DNA of 15,575 nucleotides from NCBI GenBank assembly GCA_030536195.1, contig JAUNQL010000011.1, positions 1 through 15,575 of the forward strand, read 5' to 3'. The notes under the pieces were generated by a model. The model was not told the origin of the DNA. It saw nothing but the letters and a program-made list of their open reading frames with translations, and made no database searches. Every line of letters begins with the position of its first letter. Within the stretch, counting starts at the first letter, position 1. Made by a program: the position numbers and the translations under genes. This document shows, one piece after another, positions 1 to 7,185 of the stretch. Source of the stretch: Clostridia bacterium (GTDB lineage Bacteria; Bacillota; Clostridia; Oscillospirales; Acutalibacteraceae).

Positions 1-1
1 T

Positions 2-1291
2 TTATTTTGTTGGAACGAGTTTTTCTTTGCCGCCCATGTATGGACGAAGAACTTCTGGAATGTTTACTGTTCCATCAGCCTGGAGGTTGTTCTCAAGGAA
101 TGCGATGAGCATTCTTGGAGGAGCAACAACTGTGTTGTTCAGTGTGTGAGGAAGATATGTGTTGCCGTCCTCGCCCTTTACTCTCATCTTGAGTCTGCGA
201 GCCTGAGCATCGCCAAGGTTGGAGCATGAGCATACTTCGAAATACTTCTGCTGTCTTGGAGACCAAGCTTCGATATCGCATGACTTAACCTTTAAATCAG
301 CGAGGTCGCCTGAGCAGCATTCAAGCTGGCGAACTGGGATGTCCATACTTCTGAAGAGTTCTACTGAGTAACGCCACATCTTCTCATACCAGTCCATTGA
401 TTCCTCTGGCTTACAGATAACAATCATTTCCTGCTTTTCGAACTGGTGAATTCTGTATACACCACGCTCCTCAATACCGTGAGCGCCTTTTTCTTTTCTA
501 AAGCAAGGAGAATAAGAAGTGAGTGTCTGTGGAAGTTCATCCTCTGTAAAGCGGTGGTCAATGTAGCGGCCAATCATAGAGTGCTCTGATGTACCGATGA
601 GATAGAGGTCCTCCCCTTCTATTTTGTACATCATACCTTCCATGTCGTTTTGGCTCATAACGCCTTCTACTACGTTGCCATGAATCATAAATGGAGGGAT
701 GCAGTAAGTGAATCCCTTATCAATCATAAAGTCACGTGCATAGCTGAGGATTGAGCTGTGGAGTCTTGCGATATCGCCAAGGAGATAGTAAAAACCATTA
801 CCAGATGTCTTGCCAGCAGAATCGATATCGATACCGCTGAAACTTTCCATAATATCTGTGTGATATGGTACTTCGTACTCTGGAACTACAGCCTCGCCAA
901 AGCGCTCAACTTCTACGTTGAATGTGTCGTCCTTACCAATTGGAACTGAAGGATCGATAATATTTGGGATGAGCATCATTATCTTTGTTACTTTCTCAGT
1001 AAGCTCATCCTGGCGCTTTGAAAGTTCCTCAAGCTCCTCTGCTTGAGATGTAACCTTCTCCTTAAGAGCCATGGCCTCGTCCTTTTTGCCCTGGGCCATG
1101 AGGTTACCTATTTCTTTTGAAACTTTATTTCTATTTTGACGAAGTTCATCAGCGCGTGTAGTTACCTCTCGCTTCTCTTCATCAAGTGCAATTACTTCGT
1201 CAACAAGAGGAATTTTTTCATCCTGAAATTTCTTTTTGATGTTCTCTTTTACGAGGTCAGGATTTTCTCTTAAAAATTTAATGTCTAGCAT
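2..1291 (-). CDS. serS: Seryl-tRNA synthetase
   Basis: Cytoplasmic class II aminoacyl-tRNA synthetase that charges tRNA-Ser with serine. The 429-residue length fits SerRS. The start MLDIKFLRENPD is the family's usual opening, and residues about 30-105 form the charged, heptad-like coiled-coil arm that grips the tRNA long variable arm. Motif 2 is seen as CFRKEKGAHG followed by RIHQFEKQEM, and motif 3 ends in HTLNNTVVAPPRMLIAFLEN. The motif 1/2 region has GTSEH rather than the TAEV of E. coli-type SerRS, and motif 3 lacks the glycine-rich LNGSGLAVGRT form, so it resembles archaeal-type SerRS more. It starts 17 bases after the parB stop and is probably the last gene of the mnmE-mnmG-rsmG-parA-parB run. 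AAAGGAG lies 12 bases before the ATG, a slightly long spacing. The stop is at the window edge, so any terminator is out of view. Confidence 0.96.
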   Translation of the reverse strand: MLDIKFLRENPDLVKENIKKKFQDEKIPLVDEVIALDEEKREVTTRADELRQNRNKVSKEIGNLMAQGKKDEAMALKEKVTSQAEELEELSKRQDELTEKVTKIMMLIPNIIDPSVPIGKDDTFNVEVERFGEAVVPEYEVPYHTDIMESFSGIDIDSAGKTSGNGFYYLLGDIARLHSSILSYARDFMIDKGFTYCIPPFMIHGNVVEGVMSQNDMEGMMYKIEGEDLYLIGTSEHSMIGRYIDHRFTEDELPQTLTSYSPCFRKEKGAHGIEERGVYRIHQFEKQEMIVICKPEESMDWYEKMWRYSVELFRSMDIPVRQLECCSGDLADLKVKSCDIEAWSPRQQKYFEVCSCSNLGDAQARRLKMRVKGEDGNTYLPHTLNNTVVAPPRMLIAFLENNLQADGTVNIPEVLRPYMGGKEKLVPTK

Positions 1292-1308
1292 GTCTGCGTT
1301 TTTCTCCT

Positions 1309-2172
1309 TTATTCTGCATCAAGCTGTTTTGCAAGCTTTGTGAGATCTTTCTTATCAAAGAATTCCATCTCTAGTGTTCCGCCAGTTTTGGAAACCTTAA
1401 CAGTTACTTTTCTGCCAAGAGTCTTGGAAAGAGCAAGTTCTACTTCATCGTAGAAAGTATCGCGATTTGACTTCTTTCTTGGCTTTGGAGTATCACCTTT
1501 CGATGATTCTTTTGCAAGTCGCTCTACATCACGAACCGATAAATCACGTGAAACAATATCCTTGGCTGTCGAAAGCATTGCCTTCTCGGTGTCAAAACCG
1601 AGGAGAGCTCTCGCATGGCCAGCGGAGATCTTGCCGTCCTTGGTCATGTTTCGAACTTCCTCTGGGAGGTTCAGAAGACGAAGGGCATTTGCAATTGCTG
1701 GGCGAGAGCGTCCAACTCTTGCAGCGGCTTCTTCTTGAGTTAAATTGTAGCGTTCGATGAGGAGGTAGAGACCCTCTGCTTCTTCTATTGGGTTCAAGTC
1801 CTCACGCTGCAAGTTTTCGATGAGCGCAATTTCCATTGCCTGCTCATCGGACATTTCCTTTATAACAACAGGAACTTCTGTAAGTCCTGCAAGGCGTGAT
1901 GCACGCCATCTGCGCTCACCAGCTACGAGCTGGTAAGAACCGTCAGCCATTGGTCTAACGAGGAGTGGCTGCAATACGCCGTTGCGCTCAATACTATTAG
2001 CGAGCTCTTGGAGAGCTTTCTCGTCGAAAGTCTTACGAGGCTGCTCCTTATTTGGCTCAATTTCATTGAGTTTAAGTGTAACTGTACCGTTTACACCGAA
2101 ATCATCTACTGCATTATCAACGAGTAATGCTTCAAGGCCTCTGCCGAGACCACCTTTTTTAGTTGCTGCCAT
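1309..2172 (-). CDS. parB: ParB/Spo0J chromosome-partitioning CTPase, parS-binding
   Basis: Binds parS, spreads along neighbouring DNA as a CTP-dependent clamp, and stimulates ParA during origin segregation. The order of parts is family-typical: a short basic N-terminus with GLGRGLEALL, a ParB/Srx domain with GERRWRASRLAG (CTP-binding box), the IENLQREDLNPIEEA segment, a helix-turn-helix (LTQEEAAARVGRSRPAIANA), HARALLGF, and a C-terminal dimerisation domain. I place the start at ATG 2172 (287 aa) because GAGGTG lies six bases upstream. A GTG at 2181 would add three residues and overlap the parA stop as GTGA, but it has no well-spaced ribosome binding site. Either way parA and parB are translationally coupled. 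A degenerate parS lies inside the gene at 1540-1555. No Noc paralogue is seen nearby. Confidence 0.96.
   Translation of the reverse strand: MAATKKGGLGRGLEALLVDNAVDDFGVNGTVTLKLNEIEPNKEQPRKTFDEKALQELANSIERNGVLQPLLVRPMADGSYQLVAGERRWRASRLAGLTEVPVVIKEMSDEQAMEIALIENLQREDLNPIEEAEGLYLLIERYNLTQEEAAARVGRSRPAIANALRLLNLPEEVRNMTKDGKISAGHARALLGFDTEKAMLSTAKDIVSRDLSVRDVERLAKESSKGDTPKPRKKSNRDTFYDEVELALSKTLGRKVTVKVSKTGGTLEMEFFDKKDLTKLAKQLDAE
1540..1555. promoter_or_regulatory. Degenerate parS-like site inside parB
   Basis: The site has an intact CACGTG core and a perfect right half (CACGTGAAACA). Three changes lie in the left half, giving 13 of 16 matches to TGTTTCACGTGAAACA. On the coding strand it encodes VSRD just before the SVRDVERL segment. 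It may be a decayed or weak ParB site, since some Bacillota keep a parS inside spo0J itself. Chance conservation through the coding sequence is also possible. Confidence 0.35.
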
Positions 2173-2177
2173 TCTCG

Positions 2178-2948
2178 TCACCTCTTCCTATTCTGCTTTA
2201 AGAATTCTACTGCAAGGCTCTCATAAGCGAGGCTTCCCTTTGAGTTCTTATCATAGTACATGATAGGAAGGCCAAAGCTTGGAGCCTCTGCAAGTCTTAC
2301 ATTACGTGGGATAACAGATGCATAGACCTTCTTTGGGAAGAACTTCTTAACCTCTGTTACTACTTGCTGGGTTATATTGAGTCTGCCGTCGTACATTGTA
2401 AGTACAACTCCCTCCAAATCAAGAAGAGGGTTATAAAGACGCTTAACCTGTCTTACTGTTGCCATAAGCTGTGAAAGTCCCTCAAGTGCATAGTACTCAG
2501 CCTGAATTGGAACTAAAACTGTATCAGCAGCAGTCAAAGCATTAAGAGTTATAAGTCCAAGAGATGGTGGACAATCAAGGAAGATGAAGTCGTAGTCGTT
2601 GTAAAGAGGAAGAAGAGCATTCTTGATCTTGGTCTCCCTCTTGTCAGCATCTACGAGTTCAAGCTCGGCGCCTGCGAGGTCAATGTTACTCGGAAGCACG
2701 TCGACACCCTTAAACTTTGTTGTGATTATGATGTCCTTTGCAGGGATCTTATTTATTATCATATCGTAGGACGAATACTTAAGAGAACGCTTATCAATTC
2801 CGAAACCAGAGGTTGAGTTGCCCTGAGAATCGACATCGACAAGGAGTACTCTCTTGCCATGTGCACCTATGGCAGCGATGAGGTTAACAGCTGTAGTTGT
2901 TTTACCTACACCACCCTTTTGGTTTAAAATTGCCACTATTTTTGCCAA
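2178..2948 (-). CDS. parA: ParA/Soj chromosome-partitioning ATPase
   Basis: Deviant-Walker ATPase that binds nucleoid DNA as an ATP dimer and is released by ParB, helping to segregate the origin; Soj in Bacillus also controls DnaA. The deviant Walker A is KGGVGKTTT at residues 11-19, with the signature lysine at K11. The Walker A' segment is DVDSQGN at 38-44, where the common proline is serine. The Walker B region is FIFLDCPPSLG. At 256 aa it is the short chromosomal type with no N-terminal HTH, as in Soj. The start is a TTG with a perfect AAAGGAGG eight bases upstream, and there is no usable ATG nearby. The stop codon lies just upstream of the parB start. A parS palindrome sits 83 bases upstream of the start, between rsmG and parA. 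Confidence 0.97.
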   Translation of the reverse strand: MAKIVAILNQKGGVGKTTTAVNLIAAIGAHGKRVLLVDVDSQGNSTSGFGIDKRSLKYSSYDMIINKIPAKDIIITTKFKGVDVLPSNIDLAGAELELVDADKRETKIKNALLPLYNDYDFIFLDCPPSLGLITLNALTAADTVLVPIQAEYYALEGLSQLMATVRQVKRLYNPLLDLEGVVLTMYDGRLNITQQVVTEVKKFFPKKVYASVIPRNVRLAEAPSFGLPIMYYDKNSKGSLAYESLAVEFLKQNRKR

Positions 2949-2990
2949 ATGTGCCGCCTCCTTTATGTTTAGTTTTATTAGTGAAAATAT

Positions 2991-2999
2991 ATTATCACA
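2991..2999 (-). promoter_or_regulatory. Possible extended -10 promoter for parA
   Basis: The 70-base AT-rich stretch between the parS hairpin and the parA ribosome binding site contains TGTGATAAT on the minus strand. This fits an extended -10 (TGnTATAAT) with one mismatch. No convincing -35 lies at 17 bases. If the upstream hairpin terminates transcription, parA-parB-serS needs a promoter here, and this is the best candidate I can see. Confidence 0.3.
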
Positions 3000-3020
3000 A
3001 AACGTTTAATAATAAAAGGG

Positions 3021-3060
3021 CAAAAAAGAAGCATCCATGTTTCACGTGAAACATGGATGC
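3021..3060 (-). terminator. Terminator-like hairpin after rsmG, built on the parS site
   Basis: Positions 3031-3060 form a perfect 30-bp palindrome. As RNA on the minus strand it can fold into a 13-bp stem with an ACGT loop, and it is followed at once by TTCTTTTTTG. It begins 15 bases after the rsmG stop. This is the layout of a rho-independent terminator for rsmG transcription. It has no comparable U-tract on the plus strand. The same bases contain the parS site, so the terminator role is inferred from structure only. Confidence 0.6.
3038..3053. promoter_or_regulatory. parS, ParB-binding centromere site (perfect match)
   Basis: The sequence TGTTTCACGTGAAACA is identical to the 16-bp parS consensus of Bacillota and many other bacteria. 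It lies in the rsmG-parA gap, beside the parAB genes whose products act on it, and is expected to nucleate ParB and recruit SMC condensin near the replication origin. The palindrome continues seven bases beyond the consensus on each side. Confidence 0.93.
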
Positions 3061-3075
3061 GGTGTTAAACACAAC

Positions 3076-3786
3076 TTATAGTGGTTGTTTTTGCATTTTA
3101 CCCTTAGGTCTTGGGTAATTAGCAGGTGTTTTAGAAACTTTAGAAATTTTTATTATTGCTCGTTCGCCGCAGCCATCTAGTTCATATTCATCAAAATTGG
3201 CTATTTTTCCGCCTAAAACCTCTATTGCATGCTCGGCAGTTTTTGCCTCTTCCTTAGCATCTGCGCCTTTTAAACTGATAAAACTTCCTCCAATTGTTAC
3301 AAATGGAAGGCAATATTCAGTGAGGTCTCTAAGGTTTGAAACAGCCCTTGCAGTTGCAAAATCAAAGCTTTCGCGTAGGTTTTCGTCGTGTCCTGCCTCC
3401 TCCGCTCTCGCATGGATGATATTTGCATCAAGTTCGAGCTTTCCAAGGATATCCTCTATTACGCTAAGCTTTTTCTGAGTGCTGTCCATTAGAGTGATTT
3501 CAACATCAGGTCTTGCGATTTTAATAACAAGGCCTGGAAATCCAGCACCTGTTCCGACATCGATCATCTTTGCACCAGATTTAATATCACAGTATTTAAG
3601 CAGTGCTAAGCTATCAATAAAATGCTTTTTAACTATCCCCTCTGGATCAGTTATAGCCGTTAGATTGATTCGCTCATTCCAATAGACTAGGTTCTCAGCA
3701 TATATATCAAATTGTTCAAGCTGCTCTTCACTTAAATCAATTCCAAGTGAACTAGCACCATTTTTTAGCAATTCTTTATCTATCAT
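3076..3786 (-). CDS. rsmG: 16S rRNA (guanine-527-N7)-methyltransferase RsmG
   Basis: S-adenosylmethionine-dependent enzyme that makes m7G527 in the 530 loop of 16S rRNA; in other species its loss gives low-level streptomycin resistance. The protein is 236 aa, the family's normal length. The SAM-binding loop is DVGTGAGFPG at residues 76-85, preceded by the conserved ERINLTAI and KHFIDSL segments. The ARAVSNLRDLTEYCLP segment and a basic YPRPKGKMQKQPL tail complete the family pattern. Its ATG overlaps the mnmG TGA by four bases (ATGA), so the two are translationally coupled. The mnmG-rsmG-parA-parB order is common near the origin in Bacillota. The hairpin after its stop suggests that much transcription ends here before parA. 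Confidence 0.96.
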   Translation of the reverse strand: MIDKELLKNGASSLGIDLSEEQLEQFDIYAENLVYWNERINLTAITDPEGIVKKHFIDSLALLKYCDIKSGAKMIDVGTGAGFPGLVIKIARPDVEITLMDSTQKKLSVIEDILGKLELDANIIHARAEEAGHDENLRESFDFATARAVSNLRDLTEYCLPFVTIGGSFISLKGADAKEEAKTAEHAIEVLGGKIANFDEYELDGCGERAIIKISKVSKTPANYPRPKGKMQKQPL

Positions 3787-5654
3787 ATCTTTTCCTTTTC
3801 AAGGTAGATTAAAAGTACGGAAATATCAGCAGGACTTACGCCGTCTATTCTACTTGCCTGGCCAACACTTGCCGGCTTAATCTTGCTGAGCTTTTCACGG
3901 GCTTCTAAGCGAAGGTTTACAATTGACATGTAATCAAGGTCCTCTGGGAGCTTCTTGCTTTCGAGCCTACGCATCTCATTTATCTGAGCTTGCTGGCGTT
4001 TGATGTATCCCTCGTACTTTGCTTCAATCTCAACTTCTTCTTTTACTTCATCAGAAAGTTCTGGTCGTGACTTGTCAAATGGAGCGAGATCCTCGTATCC
4101 GAGTTCTGGTCTCCTAACAAGTTCGATAAGTTTTGTGCCAGTTTTCATTGGAGATGTTTCACGTGAAACAAGAAGGTTGTTTAACTCATTCGATGGAGCA
4201 ATTGTTGTATTTTTGATTCGTTCAAGTTCCTCGTCTATTAAGCGCTGCTTCTCGCACACTTCATCGAAGCGCTCTTTTGTGATGAGACCGAGCTCGTATC
4301 CATACTTGGTAAGGCGGAGGTCGGCGTTGTCCTGACGGAGGACGAGTCTGTACTCTGAACGAGATGTCATCATTCGATATGGTTCGGTCAATGTCTTGGT
4401 AATAAGATCATCAATTAATGTGCCGATATAACTTGAGGCACGGTCCAAAATGAATGGTGGCTTATTTTTAACAAGGAGTGCTGCGTTAATACCTGCGACA
4501 ATTCCTTGAGCGGCAGCTTCCTCATATCCAGATGAGGAGCAGAATGTACCGCAGCCGAAAAGGCCAGGGAAGTCCAAGAATTCGAGTGTTGGTTTTAAGT
4601 ATCTTGGGTCAACACAGTCGTACTCGATTGCATAAGCAGTTCTGATAACTTCTATGTTCTCAAAGCCTGGGATAGTCCTAAGGAATTTAAGTTGAACGTC
4701 CTCTGGCAATGATGAAGAAAGTCCCTGTAGATACATTTCCTGGGTGTTAAGGCCACAAGGTTCTATAAAGATTTGATGGCGCTCCTTATTAGGGAACGTC
4801 ATTATTTTACTTTCGATACTTGGGCAATAACGTGGACCTATTCCTTCGATGTCTCCGTTGTAAAGAGGGGAGCGATCCAGGTTCTCAAGGATTACTTTCT
4901 TGGTCTCATCGTTTGTATATGTGATATGGCATACAGCCTTATTCTCTGGAGTGAAGCTCTTATCATGTGAGAAGCGTACGAGCTTTTCATCGGCTTCCTG
5001 TACTTCTAAGTTCTCAAAATTAATTGATCTTTTATTGGCTCTTGATGGTGTGCCAGTTTTAAACCTTCTGGTCTTTACGCCAAGTTTATTTAGAGCATCT
5101 GAGAGATCATTTGCTGGGAACATGCCGTCTGGACCGGATGGGAAATTAACTTCTCCGACGTAAACTCGACCACGTAAAAATGTGCCCGTTGCTATAACTA
5201 CGCACTTTGCAGTGTAGAGTGCTTCGAGCTTGGTCTTTAGCTGCCACTGGCCATCAGGCAACTGTTTAATATCAACAATTTCAGCCTGGCGAAGGTCAAG
5301 GTTCTCACAAGATTCCAATGTATTTTTCATGTAGGCGGAATAATCGCGTCTGTCAACTTGGGCGCGAGGGGAGTGGACGGCAGGACCTTTACCGAGGTTG
5401 AGCATACGGCTCTGGATCATGTTATGGTCTGTTGCAAGTCCCATCTCGCCACCGAGCGCGTCAATCTCCTTAACAAGGGTACCTTTTGATGTGCCGCCGA
5501 TTGCGGTATTACAAGGGCAGTTGCCAACCCAGTCTGCACTGATAGTGAAGACTACGGTGCGCACGCCCATACGCGCGCTAGCAAGGCCGGCTTCAATGCC
5601 AGCATGTCCAGCGCCTATAATGGCTACATCATAATTGTCTGCAAAATACTCCAT
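3783..5654 (-). CDS. mnmG: tRNA uridine-34 carboxymethylaminomethyl modification enzyme MnmG (GidA)
   Basis: FAD- and NADH-dependent subunit of the MnmE-MnmG complex, which adds the (carboxymethyl)aminomethyl group to wobble U34 of several tRNAs. At 623 aa it has the family length. The Rossmann FAD loop GAGHAG is at 14-19, PCNTAIGG at 47-54 and the GPRYCPSIESK region carries Cys277; the two cysteines C48 and C277 match the redox/catalytic pair of the family. The C-terminal helical domain ends in ASRIDGVSPADISVLLIYL. Only one base separates the mnmE stop from this ATG, and AGGT inside the last mnmE codons is the likely ribosome binding site. A perfect parS is embedded in the gene at about residues 495-500 (VSRETS), in a loop region that varies across the family. 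Confidence 0.97.
   Translation of the reverse strand: MEYFADNYDVAIIGAGHAGIEAGLASARMGVRTVVFTISADWVGNCPCNTAIGGTSKGTLVKEIDALGGEMGLATDHNMIQSRMLNLGKGPAVHSPRAQVDRRDYSAYMKNTLESCENLDLRQAEIVDIKQLPDGQWQLKTKLEALYTAKCVVIATGTFLRGRVYVGEVNFPSGPDGMFPANDLSDALNKLGVKTRRFKTGTPSRANKRSINFENLEVQEADEKLVRFSHDKSFTPENKAVCHITYTNDETKKVILENLDRSPLYNGDIEGIGPRYCPSIESKIMTFPNKERHQIFIEPCGLNTQEMYLQGLSSSLPEDVQLKFLRTIPGFENIEVIRTAYAIEYDCVDPRYLKPTLEFLDFPGLFGCGTFCSSSGYEEAAAQGIVAGINAALLVKNKPPFILDRASSYIGTLIDDLITKTLTEPYRMMTSRSEYRLVLRQDNADLRLTKYGYELGLITKERFDEVCEKQRLIDEELERIKNTTIAPSNELNNLLVSRETSPMKTGTKLIELVRRPELGYEDLAPFDKSRPELSDEVKEEVEIEAKYEGYIKRQQAQINEMRRLESKKLPEDLDYMSIVNLRLEAREKLSKIKPASVGQASRIDGVSPADISVLLIYLEKEKI
4155..4170. promoter_or_regulatory. 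parS, ParB-binding site inside mnmG (perfect match)
   Basis: A second exact TGTTTCACGTGAAACA copy lies on the coding sequence of mnmG, where it is read as VSRET. It is 1.1 kb from the intergenic parS. In this phylum parS copies cluster near the origin and are known inside coding genes, so an origin-proximal location of this window is a reasonable inference. Confidence 0.9.
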
Positions 5655-5655
5655 T

Positions 5656-7016
5656 TTATTTACCTACACAGAATTTACTGAATACTTCGTTTACTACGGC
5701 GTCCGATACACGCTGACCTGTAAGTTCAAGGAGTGGTGCGATTGCCGCATCCACGCTTACATTTACAGCGTCCATTGTGAGGCCGCCTTCTATTGCATTT
5801 ATTGCCTCATCTATGCAAGAAATGCTCTTTTGACAGCAACTGAGCTGACGCTCGTTTAGAAGCATAGCCTCAGATGAGTCAAACTCGGCTGTGCCGAGTA
5901 GAGTTTCAAGTGCTACACGTAAAACATCGTATGAGCCCTTGTCCTTTGCGGATATTGTGATTGCATCACTCACGTAGGAAAGTACGTCCTCACGCTTTAC
6001 AACATTGCCCAAATCAGACTTGTTGATGATGCAGAGCGATGGCTTGCCAATGCATTCTTTGAGAATCGCTAAATCCTCATCATCAAGGGCTTTGCTGCCA
6101 TCTACGATTGCAAGGATAAGGGCGGAGTGAGAGAGCTTGGTCTTGGCGTATTCGATACCGATGGATTCGACGATGTCGGCAGACTGGCGAATACCAGCTG
6201 TATCGGAGAGGCGCAGGACAACGTTGCCTATCCTTGCTGTTTCCTCAACAACATCACGTGTTGTACCAGCAATTTCGGTAACGATTGATCTCTCACGGCC
6301 AAGGAGCAAGTTCATGAGGGTTGATTTACCGACGTTTGGTTTACCAACGATGGCGGTTTCAACGCCCTCTGTAATTGCTTGGCCCATGTCAAACTTGTCG
6401 ACAAGGGAATTGAGCTTTGTTCTTGCGTCCTTGAAATCGACAAGGAGTGTATCGAAATTGAGTTCCTCAATTTCGTCATCTGGATAATCAACCCAGGCAG
6501 CCATGTGGGCGGACGCTGCGATAAATACGTCAGCAATGTCCTTGATTTCCTTGGAAAGGGAACCACGAAGGACATTGAAAGCAGCGTCTGCGGCCTGACG
6601 GCCGTGGGCCGAGATAAGTGTCATAACTGATTCGGCTTCTGTCAGGTCCATCTTGCCATTCAAAAAGGCGCGCTTGGTAAATTCACCAGGTTCAGCTGGT
6701 ACAGCGCCGTTTTTGAGGCAAAGGCGAAGAATCTGTTGCATAAGGAAGAGGCCGCCGTGGCATTGGAGTTCTACAACATCCTCGCCAGTGTAGCTCTTTG
6801 GTGCCCTATAGACAATGGCGACAGCTTGGTCAAGCGTGTCGTCGCCATCCTGTACATGGCCAAACCTTACGCTATAGCCTGGAAGTTCGGAGAGTTTTTT
6901 GCTGCCGGCGCACGCAAAACACTGTCCGCAACGGCAATAGCGTCGGGACCTGATATTTTAACTATTCCAATGCCACCTGCGGCATTTGGTGTTGAGATAG
7001 CGGCGATAGTCGACAT
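5656..7016 (-). CDS. mnmE: tRNA modification GTPase MnmE, frameshifted near residue 33
   Basis: GTPase partner of MnmG in U34 tRNA modification. Read from ATG 7016, behind GAAGGAGA, the frame gives STIAAISTPNAAGGIGIVKI, the conserved MnmE N-terminus. It then fails near 6916-6919 and stops after about 50 codons. A second frame picks up FACAGSKKLSELPGYSVRFG and continues without break to the end (5656). Adding one A to the run at 6916-6919 restores a 453-aa protein, the normal length. In that numbering the tetrahydrofolate-binding N-domain covers about 1-120, G1 GKPNVGKS is 225-232, AGTTRD follows, G3 DTAG is 273-276 and G4 NKSD is near 336. The C-terminal CVGK box with the catalytic cysteine is intact. 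A sequencing error in a homopolymer is the simplest cause; a real mutation is possible. An internal ATG at 6741 would give only a 361-aa fragment missing most of the folate domain. Confidence 0.9.
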
Positions 7017-7058
7017 AAAAATCTCCTTCACAGTTTACATAAAACAATTTGCTGCAAG

Positions 7059-7087
7059 ATTTTAGCACATGTGAGCGCATAAATCAA
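7059..7087 (-). promoter_or_regulatory. Promoter of the mnmE-mnmG-rsmG operon
   Basis: On the minus strand TTGATT (7082-7087) and TAAAAT (7059-7064) are separated by exactly 17 bases, a good sigma-A promoter. The expected start lies about 35 bases before the mnmE ATG. Its -35 box directly abuts that of the divergent glyS promoter. The spacer contains the small palindrome CACATGTG. Confidence 0.7.
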
Positions 7088-7116
7088 TTGACTTTTAATA
7101 GGTATTATATTAATAT
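7088..7116 (+). promoter_or_regulatory. Promoter of glyS-cysK
   Basis: TTGACT (7088-7093) and TAATAT (7111-7116) are 17 bases apart, close to the sigma-A consensus. The expected start is near 7123, giving a leader of about 60 bases, too short for a T-box riboswitch. Confidence 0.72.
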
Positions 7117-7150
7117 TTTCTACATCACTGTAATTTGGTGAAAATACTTT

Positions 7151-7169
7151 GCGCAAAAGCCATTTGCGC
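7151..7169 (+). other. Stem-loop in the glyS leader just before the ribosome binding site
   Basis: GCGCAAA and TTTGCGC can pair as a 7-bp stem with the loop AGCCA. The stem ends two bases before the GAAGGAGA ribosome binding site of glyS. It could modulate ribosome access or mRNA stability. No U-tract follows, so it is not a terminator. Confidence 0.4.
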
Positions 7170-7185
7170 GGAAGGAGATTTTAAA

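Noticed and set aside
2985..3005. DnaA box or oriC in the rsmG-parA gap
   Set aside because: TTATCACAA only loosely resembles TTATCCACA, and there is no cluster of boxes. The region is origin-proximal by gene content, but oriC itself is not in the window.
5635..5859. Plus-strand open frame opposite the mnmE-mnmG junction
   Set aside because: No ribosome binding site; the composition is that of an antisense shadow of two well-supported genes.
6245..6265. parS-like CACGTG inside mnmE
   Set aside because: Only the six-base core plus two outer positions match, about what chance would give.
6912..6922. Programmed ribosomal frameshifting in mnmE
   Set aside because: The site lacks an X XXY YYZ slippery heptamer, four Us are short for polymerase slippage, and MnmE is not known to use recoding. 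An indel or sequencing error is simpler.
6736..7065. Plus-strand open frame of 109 codons opposite the start of mnmE
   Set aside because: It is the complement of the conserved MnmE N-terminal coding sequence, has no ribosome binding site, and its peptide resembles no family.
7064..7077. LexA operator in the mnmE promoter (GCACATGTG)
   Set aside because: It resembles the lexA-upstream sites only in the GCACA half and lacks the GTTC half.
7017..7185. T-box riboswitch upstream of glyS
   Set aside because: The gap is too short, and no T-box sequence or terminator/antiterminator pair is visible.
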